DNA of 64,000 bases from Paenibacillus sp. RC67 (GCF_030020805.1 NZ_CP125098.1:3743501-3807500); one strand, 5' to 3'. Shown: positions 1-10,864, numbered from the stretch's first letter. A program made the numbers and translations. The notes: generated by a model from the letters alone, not told the origin.

Positions 1-241
1 TTAATGCTGGGACAACAACCTTTGATGATCCTCGACCGACTGTGTAAACCGAATCCCCGTTTTCGTCCACACCATGAAAGATGAGTTTCCCCATATCTGA
101 AGTTTGTAATTTGTTAAAATAATCCACGCTTACTATTTCTTCTTTAGTAAGTTTTCGATTAACCGGCAATCTATTTAGATGATATGCTGCTGCCAAGGAA
201 GTCGTATGGGTGCCACCGTAATCATTATATATGTAAATCAC
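1..241 (-). CDS. DUF3189 family protein, 3' end cut by window
   Basis: About 80 residues are visible; the reading frame runs off the left edge. The protein begins VIYIYNDYGGTHTTSLAAA, the pattern I associate with the DUF3189 family of small Bacillota proteins of unknown function. The GTG start at 239-241 has a strong Shine-Dalgarno (AAGGAGTG) a few bases upstream. No signal peptide or membrane segment is visible. No function can be given. It reads away from the VOC operon, so 242-521 holds divergent promoters. Confidence 0.75.
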   Translation of the reverse strand, partial: MIYIYNDYGGTHTTSLAAAYHLNRLPVNRKLTKEEIVSVDYFNKLQTSDMGKLIFHGVDENGDSVYTVGRGSSKVVVPAL

Positions 242-464
242 GTGATCACTCCTTGTCCATTTATATACTAATTCGGTTTATTATTGTCATTAACTTATTA
301 AAGCATTCGAAATAGGTATATCCGTACAGATTTGTCGACGAATTCAGGTTAATAATGACGAGTTTATTGTTTTGGAACTGTGTAATCACTCAAGCAGTTC
401 AGTTTGTACATTGTGAGTGAAGCAGAAGGGGGTGGCAAAGACGTTAAATAATCAAACCTCATTT
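242..464. other. divergent intergenic region
   Basis: This is the A+T-rich spacer between the leftward DUF3189 gene and the rightward VOC operon. It should hold both promoters, but I do not see a convincing -35/-10 pair. No coding potential was found. Confidence 0.4.
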
Positions 465-485
465 ACATACATACTGCATGTATGT
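465..485. promoter_or_regulatory. inverted-repeat operator of the VOC-AlkD-TetR operon
   Basis: Perfect 8-bp arms ACATACAT and ATGTATGT are separated by 5 bp (ACTGC), 37 bp before the first gene of the operon. TetR-family regulators bind palindromes of this size, and the operon ends in a TetR gene, so autoregulation is the simplest reading. The palindrome is seen directly; the link to the TetR protein is inferred. Confidence 0.6.
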
Positions 486-521
486 TAATATAAGATCTAT
501 CATAACCGAGAGGGTGTAATT

Positions 522-950
522 ATGAAAATATCCAGTTTTTATCCCGTCATTTTAACAGATCAAGTTAATTCCACGGCAGCATTTTACGAGGATCACTTTG
601 GATTCAAGAAGATGTTTGAGGCGGACTGGTATGTCAGCTTGAAAATGCCCGGCAATGACATACCTTACGAATTGGCTATTCTTGACGCTTCTCATCCGAC
701 CATTCCTGACGCATACAGGACAAAAGTAAGAGGGCTGATTCTTAATTTCGAAGTGGATGATGTTGATGCTGAATACGAACGTCTCATTCGAGGAGCCAAG
801 CTACCACTGGAGCTCGATATCCGGAGTGAGGCTTTTGGACAGCGGCATTTCATTACCTCTGATCCCAACGGCATATTGATCGATATCATTACTGTTATCC
901 CGCCTTCAAATGATTTTAGTACCCAATATTCCGAAGAAATCTGGAAATAA
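522..950 (+). CDS. VOC family (glyoxalase/bleomycin-resistance fold) protein
   Basis: 142 residues, the usual length of a single-module vicinal oxygen chelate protein. The N-terminus ([20 protein letters not shown]) is the classic opening strand and helix of the fold, and the C-terminal [15 protein letters not shown] is its usual closing strand with a Glu/Asp metal-ligand position. Members are metal-dependent lyases, dioxygenases or drug-binding proteins; the substrate cannot be told from sequence. It is the first gene of a three-gene operon, followed after 12 bp by a DNA alkylation repair protein and then a TetR regulator. That context suggests a role in coping with a reactive or toxic small molecule. 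Confidence 0.85.
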   Translation: MKISSFYPVILTDQVNSTAAFYEDHFGFKKMFEADWYVSLKMPGNDIPYELAILDASHPTIPDAYRTKVRGLILNFEVDDVDAEYERLIRGAKLPLELDIRSEAFGQRHFITSDPNGILIDIITVIPPSNDFSTQYSEEIWK

Positions 951-962
951 GGGAGTAGTTGC

Positions 963-1742
963 ATGGGAGCACATGTACCTTTGAAAAATTATTTTGGAGA
1001 GGAACTGGCGGTACGGCTAGCCAATTCAATCAAGCCATACTATCCGAGTTTCCCGGTCGATAGTTTTGTACATACAGTAGCGGAGCAGACAGAACCGTTG
1101 GAGTTGAAAGCAAGAGTTCGGTTGATAGCCGGAGAACTGCATCGCACATTGCCGCTAGATTATCCTGATCAAATGGGTATCTTATTAAACATCCTTGGTC
1201 CGGAGAATGAAAGGGAACAGGGGATGTTCACCGAGGGTTACTTCCTGATGCCAATCGCGTATTTCGTGGAACAATATGGTCTTAATCATTTCCGAATTTC
1301 TATGGACGCTTTGTACGAGATTACCAAACGCCATACCTCCGAATATGCCATCCGCCCGTATCTCCTCCATCATTCGGCGGAGTGTCTTGAAACATTATCC
1401 ACTTGGGCTTTCGATCCTAATTCTCATGTGCGTCGTTTAGTCAGTGAAGGGACTCGTCCTCGTCTTCCCTGGGCAAAGCGGATAGAAGTGTTAAATGGAG
1501 ATCCCTTACAAAATCTTGCTTTACTTGAGCCATTGCTGGATGACCGTTCGGACTATGTAAGAAAGTCCGTAGCAAATCATTTAAATGATTTGACAAAGGA
1601 TTACAAGCAGATCACAATACATTGGATGGCTAACAAGCTGAGTGACGGGTGGGAGCATGGTTCGAGCGTGGTTCGCCATGCATTAAGATCATTAATAAAG
1701 TCCGGAGATCCGGATGCGTTGGCTATGTTAAATGAGCTATAG
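963..1742 (+). CDS. DNA alkylation repair protein (AlkC/AlkD-like HEAT repeats)
   Basis: 259 residues, mostly alpha-helical. The C-terminal half has the HEAT-like pattern of bacterial alkylpurine DNA glycosylases: VRRLVSEGTRPRLPW, then LLDDRSDYVRKSVANHLND and VVRHALRSLIKSGDPDAL. Family members remove N3- or N7-alkylated purines by clasping DNA with the repeats. The start ATG has AGGGAG upstream. It lies 12 bp after the VOC gene, so the two are almost certainly cotranscribed. The tail most resembles AlkC; the exact subfamily is not certain. Confidence 0.8.
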   Translation: MGAHVPLKNYFGEELAVRLANSIKPYYPSFPVDSFVHTVAEQTEPLELKARVRLIAGELHRTLPLDYPDQMGILLNILGPENEREQGMFTEGYFLMPIAYFVEQYGLNHFRISMDALYEITKRHTSEYAIRPYLLHHSAECLETLSTWAFDPNSHVRRLVSEGTRPRLPWAKRIEVLNGDPLQNLALLEPLLDDRSDYVRKSVANHLNDLTKDYKQITIHWMANKLSDGWEHGSSVVRHALRSLIKSGDPDALAMLNEL

Positions 1743-1785
1743 GAAATAGGGATACAATGTAATGCGAATGGAGAAATAGCCGATT

Positions 1786-2370
1786 ATGAGAAAAAATAAA
1801 GCAGCAACGGAAGAAACGATTCGTAAGCTGATTGAAGTCGCCAGAACCCATTTTACCAATCACGGTTATACGGATGCGGCATTGGAATCGATCGTTCATG
1901 AGGCGAATCTGACGCGAGGAGCGGTCTATCATCATTTTCGAAGCAAGAAGGAATTGTTTCGTATCGTACTTGAAGATGTCCAGAGGGAAGTTGCTGAGAG
2001 GGTGGAGCAGGAGGCTTCAGAGAGTGAAGATGTATGGCAGCAGCTCTACTTGGGTTGCCGCGCATTCATTATGGCTGCTGTTGAAGAGCAAAATAGGCGT
2101 ATCATGCTGATCGATGGCCCTGCGATTCTTGGTTGGGAAGTATGGAGAGAGATGGATAAGAACCATTCCATGCGTTTATTGAGGGGACAGCTTGGAATCA
2201 TGCAGGACCACGGATACTTTCGGATGGTTCCCCTTGATGCAATGACCCATTTTATTTCGGGCGGCTTGAATGAGACGGCGCTCTGGCTTGCCAACGAGTC
2301 CTTGCAGCCTACTGCAATGGAAGAGACGATGAAAGTACTTGCCGTATTCTTGGAAGGATTAAAACAATGA
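1786..2370 (+). CDS. TetR/AcrR family transcriptional regulator
   Basis: 194 residues. The N-terminal helix-turn-helix is typical: ARTHFTNHGYTDAALESIV followed by TRGAVYHHFRSKKELF. The C-terminal ligand-binding half is variable, as expected. It is the last gene of the VOC / alkylation-repair operon, 43 bp after the second gene. The palindrome at 465-485 is its likely operator, giving a self-regulated detoxification operon. The inducer is unknown. Confidence 0.9.
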   Translation: MRKNKAATEETIRKLIEVARTHFTNHGYTDAALESIVHEANLTRGAVYHHFRSKKELFRIVLEDVQREVAERVEQEASESEDVWQQLYLGCRAFIMAAVEEQNRRIMLIDGPAILGWEVWREMDKNHSMRLLRGQLGIMQDHGYFRMVPLDAMTHFISGGLNETALWLANESLQPTAMEETMKVLAVFLEGLKQ

Positions 2371-2947
2371 TTCATTCTCCTGAGTGCTGGCTTATACAAG
2401 AACTCAAATTGTTCATGTCGGAGAAAACTAGGTCATTGCTCTAAAAGCAGCTAATATCTTGTTGATATGAAAAGTTAGGATATAAAGCCTTAAAAGAACG
2501 CTTCGCCATCACTTTATAACTGTATCGACTTTTGCAGCAAAACTGGAACTCTTGGGCTGACCCGTTTGCTTCCAAAGTTAGCTACACACAGATATGACAT
2601 TTATAGCCGCGTAAATCGCGGTTATTTTTATTTTATGGGATCAAGCTCGTGGGAAAAGAAGATATTAAATAGAAATTGATCAAGACCCCGGTTGTCGATG
2701 ATCGATCATTATGATAACCGGCAGATTTACTCAAAACCGGTTACGAAAAACGGCTGATTAAAATGTAGGGCGAGCGCTAGGATATTTGTTCGTTCCCGAT
2801 GTCACACATCTGAGCAAATGCGTCGAATGTCTAAGTACCTCAAGCAACGACTTTCTCGATTTCCGCAATCAATAAGAAACATTGGCGCTCATGGCCGTGA
2901 TAGGATTAAGATGATAACCGGCCTTGGCCAGTGGAGGAGAAATCACT
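2371..2947. other. long intergenic region with hairpins, no gene
   Basis: No convincing ORF. It holds one copy of the GC-hairpin repeat (2603-2640) and a hairpin near 2688-2721 with arms CCGGTT and AACCGG. The remainder has stops in all frames and nothing recognised. Confidence 0.5.
2603..2640 (+). repeat. GC-hairpin repeat, copy 1 of 3
   Basis: A hairpin of the form GCCGCG-TAAAT-CGCGGT is followed by a T-rich stretch and TTTTATGGGA. Similar copies occur at 6517-6554 and 38234-38270. The hairpin plus U-rich tail could also act as a terminator. Confidence 0.55.
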
Positions 2948-3436
2948 ATGAACGTTATTGAGGATTGGATCGGCGAATTGAAAAGGGAAGCCGAATCGAC
3001 GCGGTCGCTTCTCGAAAGACTCCCGGAAGACAAATTGTCTTGGAGGCCCCACCCGAAATCGATGTCTTTAGGACAGCTAGCTCTACATGCTGCGGGAGTT
3101 CCTGGAGGGCTGGCACTGTTGCTGGATGAAGCGGTGAGCGAAGTTCCAATCGTTCCGCTGCCGGAGCCGACGACCAGGCAAGAACTGCACGAAGCGCTGG
3201 AATGGAGCGTGTCTCTCGCCGAGAACAAGCTTCGGGAATGGGGAGAAGACGGTCTTAGGGATACCTGGAAGCTCGTCAGCAAGGGGGAGACCGTCTTGGA
3301 ATCACCCCGGATCGACATGGCGCGGACGCTTATGTTCAATCACGTTTATCATCATCGCGGACAGCTGACTGTCTATCTCCGTCTGCTCGGAATACCGGTT
3401 CCAGGGATGTACGGCCCCAGCGCGGACGAACAATAA
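2948..3436 (+). CDS. DinB family protein
   Basis: 162 residues. The ATG at 2948 is chosen because GGAGGAG sits 8-14 bp upstream; an in-frame TTG at 2924 has none. The sequence shows the DinB four-helix pattern: a first His in LGQLALHAAGVPGG and the second motif MFNHVYHHRGQLTVYLRLLG with a His pair. In this superfamily three histidines bind a metal, and some members are bacillithiol S-transferases. The C-terminal PVPGMYGPSADE is usual for Bacillota members. It stands alone between long spacers. Confidence 0.88.
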   Translation: MNVIEDWIGELKREAESTRSLLERLPEDKLSWRPHPKSMSLGQLALHAAGVPGGLALLLDEAVSEVPIVPLPEPTTRQELHEALEWSVSLAENKLREWGEDGLRDTWKLVSKGETVLESPRIDMARTLMFNHVYHHRGQLTVYLRLLGIPVPGMYGPSADEQ

Positions 3437-3591
3437 CGGTGATTCAGTGAATGACTCTAAATGAAATCCATAACCTCCGTGCCAAACAGGAAGGTTTAGT
3501 TTTATGGATGTCTCGAAGGGTGTCGGACGTAATGGCACCGAAAATTGCTGCTTCTGATGGACCGCAAGGTGACTATGGAGTGACGCAAAAA

Positions 3592-3620
3592 AAGAACCTG
3601 GATAATCCCATCAGGTTCTT
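3592..3620. terminator. bidirectional intrinsic terminator
   Basis: Arms AAGAACCTG and CAGGTTCTT are separated by 11 bp, with an A-run before and T-rich sequence after. It lies between the DinB gene and rph. Confidence 0.7.
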
Positions 3621-3711
3621 TAATAATATTCTTAATATTGCATGATAACAAACTCGATGATATAATCAATTTACGACTGTTTTGTCTAAAATGAACATAG
3701 TTAATACATCT

Positions 3712-3726
3712 TACACTTTAAGTGTA
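3712..3726. promoter_or_regulatory. palindrome upstream of rph
   Basis: Arms TACACTT and AAGTGTA surround one central base, 62 bp before the rph start. It could be an operator. I do not see the 19-bp rifamycin-associated element known from actinomycete rph promoters. Function is inferred only from position. Confidence 0.4.
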
Positions 3727-3787
3727 TCATGCCGGTTAACTCTTGTCAAATGTTTTTTCTCAATCTAATGGTTAGGAGAGATGTTAA

Positions 3788-6382
<2,595 letters not shown>

Positions 6383-6437
6383 GGGTTGAATACAAAGAAA
6401 CTCGTAATGGACGGTATTAAATGCAATCTGGCATGAA

Positions 6438-6463
6438 TAAAAGGGCGGTTACCGTCCTTTTTT
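6438..6463 (+). terminator. intrinsic terminator of rph
   Basis: Stem AAAGGGCGG / CCGTCCTTT with a 3-nt loop (one G-T pair) is followed by a T-run, 55 bp after the rph stop codon. Confidence 0.8.
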
Positions 6464-7075
6464 CACCCATTCTAGTTTGGTCTATTGACTTCGAATAACA
6501 TGAATATAATTTTCATTAATTGCCGCGCAAACCGCGGCTTTTTGATTTTGTGGGATCCATTTCTTGTCACGGAAAATCGAAAGAACTTGATCTCATTTGA
6601 GTCAGGTTATAATAGCGGCTTTAACCTGTTTATCTTGAAATGGCGGGGATCAGTCGCAAATGCTGAAAAACATAATCTATCATTTAATCCATTTATTAAC
6701 TATTTGTCAAAGGGCATGGTACTCTAAATTTATCCTCAACATGTGTACACTCACTACGATTAAGCCCACCTTCCGGCTGTTCATCCATGCTTCCACGTTT
6801 ATTCGACTCATAGTTACTTTCTCTATATTTTAACTTGCAATGCTATTTGAAATGGATGTTCCTGGAAATTTCTAAGTCGGTCATCCTATTAAAGGAGGTG
6901 ATGCCTTTTCAGTAACGACAGCGTTTTTTTGTTTTGAAAGCGCATTATTATTTAAAACGAAGACTTGTGGGAGGAGCAATTATTGAAATCGAGATTCAAT
7001 ACGATGGTAGAGGTACCATGATAACGGAGAACGGACGGGCCGACCTCAAGATGTTCCAACAGGAGGAGAAGCTTT
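6464..7075. other. long intergenic region
   Basis: Contains the second GC-hairpin repeat (6517-6554) and a perfect AAAGGAGGTG ribosome binding site near 6891 that leads only into a four-codon ORF. An open frame at 6934-7149 (71 codons, no clear ribosome binding site) resembles nothing I know and overlaps the next gene's start, so I do not call it. Confidence 0.4.
6517..6554 (+). repeat. GC-hairpin repeat, copy 2 of 3
   Basis: Hairpin GCCGCG-CAAA-CCGCGGC followed by TTTTTGATTTTGTGGGA. It matches copy 1 in the hairpin, the T-rich tail and the terminal TGGGA. Confidence 0.55.
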
Positions 7076-7997
7076 GTGAAAAAACTGCTATGCCTGCTCC
7101 TCCTCATCATTGTAGCAAGCAAGCTCTTGCGCGAACCGGGAGGCAGTGAAGCAGACGAATGCGGATAAAGCGAAAACAGTGTATCGCGTCGGATTGGGAA
7201 TGATGGAGAAGCATGCTCTGTTTAATAGGGGCTTTACTTTCCAGCTCAACGAAGGCGATCCGTTCCAGCCATCGATCGAGATCAGGAATGAGATGCCCGA
7301 AGCGAGCATGTTCGAGCTGTATTTTTTGCTGGATTACAAACAGATCGCCGTCAGCTACGAGGGCAAGCCGCAAAAAAGAATCCGAATGGAAACCGCGGCC
7401 AATTCTTCGGGTAAGCTTCAGGTAGAGCTGTCGGGGCTGCCTTCCGGACGCCACGAATTTCTTCTCGTCGCCGTACGCAATCCAGACAAGCCGTTGATGA
7501 GCGATCAGCTTATCAGTCCGATGGAAACTCATTTTTACCGGCGTGCTACGTTATTAATCGGCAGCGATAAAGCGAAGGAGCCGGAGTTCCGGGACGTGGC
7601 AGTCGGGCTGCTTGAAGGAGGAGACAAGGTCAGAAACGTGTTTTTGACCAGAGACAAGCCGTCCAATGTGAACGATATGCTCAAACTGGTCAAGCACGAA
7701 GCCGGTTCTTCCTACCAGATTAATTTTTTTACACAACCTGAGGTCGAGAAGTATGCCGTGACGGCGCTCCTCAATAACGAGCAAATCGATCAGCCGGTGC
7801 AATTTGTACGTAAGACGGAGCTTAAGGAAGGGCTGATATCGTTGCCTTTTGCCTTCGAACCGCCAGGCGGGCGGTCGTCCAGCGAACTGACGCTCATCGT
7901 GGTGGAGAACCCGTACGAACGTATTGACGACGAATCTGGGACGTACAGGAAAATTCCATGGAACGTTTATTTTAACAATAAGATAACGATTCAGTAG
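7076..7997 (+). pseudogene. lipoprotein-like gene frameshifted in its signal peptide
   Basis: AGGAGGAG followed by a GTG at 7076 opens a frame that encodes a typical signal peptide (VKKLLCLLLLIIVAS), but this frame stops after 30 codons. The main open frame (283 codons, with a poor GTG start at 7146) continues upstream as ASSCANREAV, which would complete a lipobox Cys. Removing one A near 7120 in GCAAGCAAGCTC fuses the two into a normal lipoprotein of about 305 residues. The body is a hydrophilic protein without recognised domains, probably beta-rich. It is either a disrupted gene or a sequence error. It precedes another exported protein by about 40 bp. Confidence 0.6.
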
Positions 7998-8038
7998 CTT
8001 AGTGCATTTCATTTATGAATCCTGAGGAGGAATATTCG

Positions 8039-8425
8039 ATGAAAATCAAGGTTAAAACGATGCTATCTGTTCTAACACTCTCCTTCGCTGTAATGGCGGG
8101 CAGCGCACAAGCGGCAAATCCGATCATGGACTACTCTTCTGAAATTAGCAACTATAGTAATTATCTTGAGGCCAGGGCGTATACCGATTTTGGCGGCTGC
8201 GTAAACGAATGGTGCAATTTGACACAAATCGGCGTGGAAATGACCGTCTATGAGAACGGTGCCAGCATATGGAACAGCACCGATTCTTATTTCAATGGTG
8301 CGGCTATTGTAGGGACGTCCGGCGATATTCCTATCGACAGCTTCAAGTCTTATACATCGAGGGCTTACCATTGGGCGTACGGCGATTTCTTCTCCTGGAG
8401 CGATACGACATACAGCTCGATGTAG
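8039..8425 (+). CDS. small secreted protein of unknown function
   Basis: 128 residues from an ATG preceded by GAGGAGG. The first 26 residues form a Sec signal peptide ending SAQA-A, with cleavage likely before ANPIMDY. The mature part is about 100 residues, rich in Tyr, Ser and Asn, with two close cysteines (GGCVNEWC) that could form a disulfide. I recognise no domain. It is probably cotranscribed with the preceding lipoprotein-like gene and ends at a strong terminator. Confidence 0.75.
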   Translation: MKIKVKTMLSVLTLSFAVMAGSAQAANPIMDYSSEISNYSNYLEARAYTDFGGCVNEWCNLTQIGVEMTVYENGASIWNSTDSYFNGAAIVGTSGDIPIDSFKSYTSRAYHWAYGDFFSWSDTTYSSM

Positions 8426-8431
8426 TGTGCG

Positions 8432-8467
8432 GGGACTGCCTGTAATCAATACAGGCAGTCCCTTTTT
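8432..8467 (+). terminator. strong intrinsic terminator
   Basis: Stem GGGACTGCCTGTA / TACAGGCAGTCCC (13 bp) followed by T5, directly after the small secreted protein gene. Confidence 0.9.
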
Positions 8468-8619
8468 GTCACATATGGTAAGTAAAGCTTCTCGAGAGCG
8501 TTAAAGCTCTTTCAGCCCTTTCGCCATGCTATAAACCCAGAACAAAAAACATTCAATATAAAACACTGCTATCCAAAGAATTACTTTTAATACTGCATCT
8601 TAAATGATTAGGGGGGATT

Positions 8620-9057
8620 ATGAAGAAACTGTTTATTGCTGGTATGCTACTGTTCATACTGCTTATCGTAGTCGCTTGTAACCAAAAAGAATCATCGTAT
8701 GAGCAAAACCTAAATCTTCGTTTCAATAAACCTATAAATCTTCTTGTCAGTAAAGCTGAAGGGCAGGGCTACACGGTTTACAAGAAAATTGAAGATAATG
8801 AAGCGGCAAAAACGATATTGGATATTTTAATAAATGTTCGTTGGGAAACCGCAAAAGTATCAATGTTGGGTCAACCTGATTATAAAATTGTAAGCGTCAA
8901 TTTAGATCCAACAATTAGTTATAAACCAGTAACTTATGCCATTTGGCTTTCACCAAAGAAGGAGATATTAGAAGTGATTATTGAGGGACAGTCCAAGTAT
9001 GGGAGAATTACAAAAGAAGACACTACAAAGCTACTTTCAATTTTTGGAGCGCCATGA
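8620..9057 (+). CDS. small lipoprotein, YhfM-like
   Basis: 145 residues with a clear lipoprotein signal (MKKLFIAGMLLFILLIVVAC, Cys at 20). The rest has the layout of small Bacillus lipoproteins such as YhfM: an ILDILINVRWETAKV segment, then PDYKIVSVNL, YAIWLSPKKEILEV and a C-terminal KLLSIFG. Their function is unknown; they are thought to be membrane-anchored outside the cell. The ribosome binding site is GGGGGG-like just upstream. A monocistronic unit. Confidence 0.75.
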   Translation: MKKLFIAGMLLFILLIVVACNQKESSYEQNLNLRFNKPINLLVSKAEGQGYTVYKKIEDNEAAKTILDILINVRWETAKVSMLGQPDYKIVSVNLDPTISYKPVTYAIWLSPKKEILEVIIEGQSKYGRITKEDTTKLLSIFGAP

Positions 9058-9466
9058 CAATAAATCAACGATACCGACAAAAGAGTCCAATGACACAAAT
9101 GTGCCTACATTACATATCAAAGAAATCTTGAGGAATCAGGCTTTTTTTTATGTAGGGGATTTGTGTCATTTGAAAATGCACAAATCAGGTTGTAGCCCCA
9201 CATCCATCCATATACTACACATCATTCTCCACACCTGGTCTATTACATTATTATCATTGAACTGCAGGAGCCTTCAAAAGCGTATTGGTCGGTTCCAAAT
9301 CATCAACACCTAATATAATTATCGAATTCGTGGTTTCTAGTTTGGGACTTGTGTCTTTGAAGCGGTAACTGGAGCTTTGTTCCGTTCATACTCTCATAAA
9401 AGATTTCATAGGATGGTTATAAAACATCAATTTTACTCTAAGTAAAAGGATGACACTGACCCTTGA
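9058..9466. other. intergenic region with an imperfect inverted repeat
   Basis: An imperfect inverted repeat of about 20 bp (AATGACACAAAT...CTACAT at 9089-9110 against ATGTAG...ATTTGTGTCATT at 9150-9170) flanks a T7 tract and may terminate the lipoprotein transcript. Its right arm continues into TGTCATTTGAAAATGCACAAAT, which is nearly repeated at 19486-19508. No gene seen in the remainder. Confidence 0.45.
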
Positions 9467-9547
9467 GAGCTGGTCACAAACAATCTGCAAGTGGGCGCGG
9501 AGCTGATGAACGCTTTACTGAAAGAGAAACGGCCGCTTGCCAAATAG
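9467..9547 (+). pseudogene. 3' remnant of an oxalate decarboxylase gene
   Basis: Twenty-six codons and a stop, opened by an upstream stop codon. The peptide contains NLQVGAELMNALLKEK, which lines up with the C-terminus of the intact bicupin at 13807-14997 ([16 protein letters not shown]). So only the last codons of a second oxalate-decarboxylase-like gene remain, the rest having been deleted. It ends 35 bp before the SDR start, so the SDR may once have been the next gene of that operon. Confidence 0.6.
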
Positions 9548-9581
9548 GTGTGCGATGAATATTTCGAAGGAGGGGCTGCCC

Positions 9582-10490
9582 ATGTTGAAAGGTTATCCCG
9601 TATATCCTTATTTCTCCTGGCGTACCAAGACCGTTACGGAGCCGGTGGCATTCCCTCCACAGCACCAGGATCAGGTACCTGGCTTGGAGTACTTGATGGT
9701 GCCTAGGCCTATTTTCGATTATCCCGGTTATATTGGCAGAGGCAAGCTAAAAGGAAAAGCAGCCATCATTACCGGCGGTGACTCCGGGTTCGGACGCGCC
9801 GTTGCAGCAGCATATGCCAAAGAAGGGGCCGATTTGGTGATCGTCTATTTGAACGAGCACAGGGATGCGGCAGAGACCAAACAGTACGTGGAACAATTCG
9901 GCGTTCGCTGCCTACTTTTGCCTCGCGATCTTCGCGATCCGGCCGCCGCGTCGGACATTGTGGCGGAGACGATACACCATTATCAGAGGCTGGACATCTT
10001 GGTCAGCAATGCCGCCGTTCAGCCGTACACTCCCAGCATTATGGACGTTTCGGACGAACAGCTGGAAAATACGTTTCGAACGAACGTGTTCCCCATGTTT
10101 TATTTGACGAAAGCTGCCTTGCCTTACCTGAATCCGGGCAGTGCGATCATCTGTACGACTTCAAGGGTGGCCTACGAAGGTAATAAAAACGCCATCGACT
10201 ATTCGGCAACCAAAGGAGCAATTGTAACCTTCATTCGTACGATGGCCATGTCGCTTGCCGACAAGAGAATCAGAGTCAATGGAGTCGCCCCCGGACCGGG
10301 CTGGACACCACTCACAGTTAGCTCTTGGCCTCCTGAGATGGTGTCAACCTGGGGTATCGACATCCCGTTAGGTCGTGCTGTGCAGCCATTCGAGCTGGCG
10401 CCTGCCTTCGTCTATTTGGCCTCAAGCGATTCCATGTTTGTGACCGGCCAAGTGTTGCACGTAAATGGAGGAGTAATTCGATATTCGTAA
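9582..10490 (+). CDS. SDR family oxidoreductase (YhxC/YhdF-like)
   Basis: 302 residues from an ATG preceded by AAGGAGGGG. The roughly 45-residue N-terminal extension ending GKLKGKAAIITGG is typical of the Bacillus general-stress SDR group. The Rossmann cofactor motif is TGGDSGFGRAV, followed by SNAA, the catalytic Ser (ICTTS) and YSATK with catalytic Tyr and Lys; the closing VTGQVLHVNGG is standard. NAD(P)-dependent alcohol or sugar dehydrogenase activity is expected, with unknown substrate. It follows the oxalate decarboxylase remnant. Confidence 0.9.
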   Translation: MLKGYPVYPYFSWRTKTVTEPVAFPPQHQDQVPGLEYLMVPRPIFDYPGYIGRGKLKGKAAIITGGDSGFGRAVAAAYAKEGADLVIVYLNEHRDAAETKQYVEQFGVRCLLLPRDLRDPAAASDIVAETIHHYQRLDILVSNAAVQPYTPSIMDVSDEQLENTFRTNVFPMFYLTKAALPYLNPGSAIICTTSRVAYEGNKNAIDYSATKGAIVTFIRTMAMSLADKRIRVNGVAPGPGWTPLTVSSWPPEMVSTWGIDIPLGRAVQPFELAPAFVYLASSDSMFVTGQVLHVNGGVIRYS

Positions 10491-10664
10491 ACTTTTGGTA
10501 GATAAGGTGCAAAGCTCTGACGAAGTACCATCTATAAATGAAATCACTGAAAGCTAGATACTTCATTTCCAGTGATTATCAATTGATTTATCATTATAGA
10601 TTAATATATTATATACATATCTTTATTTCATATACTCATTTCTATTCTGAAAAAGGGTAGATTA

Positions 10665-10683
10665 CAGATTAAAAATTAATCTG
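10665..10683. promoter_or_regulatory. palindrome before lone rpmJ
   Basis: Perfect arms CAGATTAA and TTAATCTG around AAA end just before the AGGAGAGG ribosome binding site of the L36 gene. It could be an operator or an mRNA hairpin controlling access to the start. It does not match the Bacillus Zur box as I know it. Confidence 0.45.
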
Positions 10684-10700
10684 GCAAGGAGAGGTTTCTA

Positions 10701-10814
10701 ATGAAAGTTAGACCATCTGTAAAACCGATTTGTGAAAAATGTAAAACCATTAGAAGAAATAGAACCGTCATGGTCATCTGCGAGAATACCAAACACAAAC
10801 AAAGACAAGGTTAA
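10701..10814 (+). CDS. rpmJ: ribosomal protein L36 (bL36), stand-alone copy
   Basis: 37 residues opening [20 protein letters not shown], the nearly invariant start of bL36, and ending [12 protein letters not shown]. The zinc ligands of the C+ form are present: Cys11, Cys14, Cys27 and the His in TKHKQ. Compared with the usual sequence, the centre differs (TIRRNRTVM in place of a VIRRRGKVM-like stretch). Normally rpmJ sits in the alpha-operon between infA and rpsM; here it stands alone with its own ribosome binding site, palindrome and terminator, so it is probably a second copy. It is below the length most gene finders report. Confidence 0.88.
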   Translation: MKVRPSVKPICEKCKTIRRNRTVMVICENTKHKQRQG

Positions 10815-10826
10815 TCCTCTACCACC

Positions 10827-10864
10827 AAGGAACACTGTAGCATAATTTACAGTGTTCCTTTTTG
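10827..10864 (+). terminator. terminator of lone rpmJ
   Basis: Stem AAGGAACACTGTA / TACAGTGTTCCTT (13 bp) with an 8-nt loop and T-run. It can also serve the leftward lactonase gene. Confidence 0.88.

Noticed and set aside
3451..3645. 64-codon open frame after the DinB gene
   Set aside because: No ribosome binding site, no known pattern, and its end runs through the terminator hairpin at 3592-3620.
6485..6727. 80-codon open frame after rph
   Set aside because: It is read through the GC-hairpin repeat and shows no protein-like conservation or ribosome binding site.
6934..7149. 71-codon open frame before the lipoprotein-like gene
   Set aside because: Weak start, overlaps the well-marked GTG start at 7076 in another frame, and its tail is the antiframe of a signal peptide.
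8981..9313. 110-codon frame overlapping the small lipoprotein gene
   Set aside because: Overlaps the end of a better gene and has low-complexity, unconserved composition.
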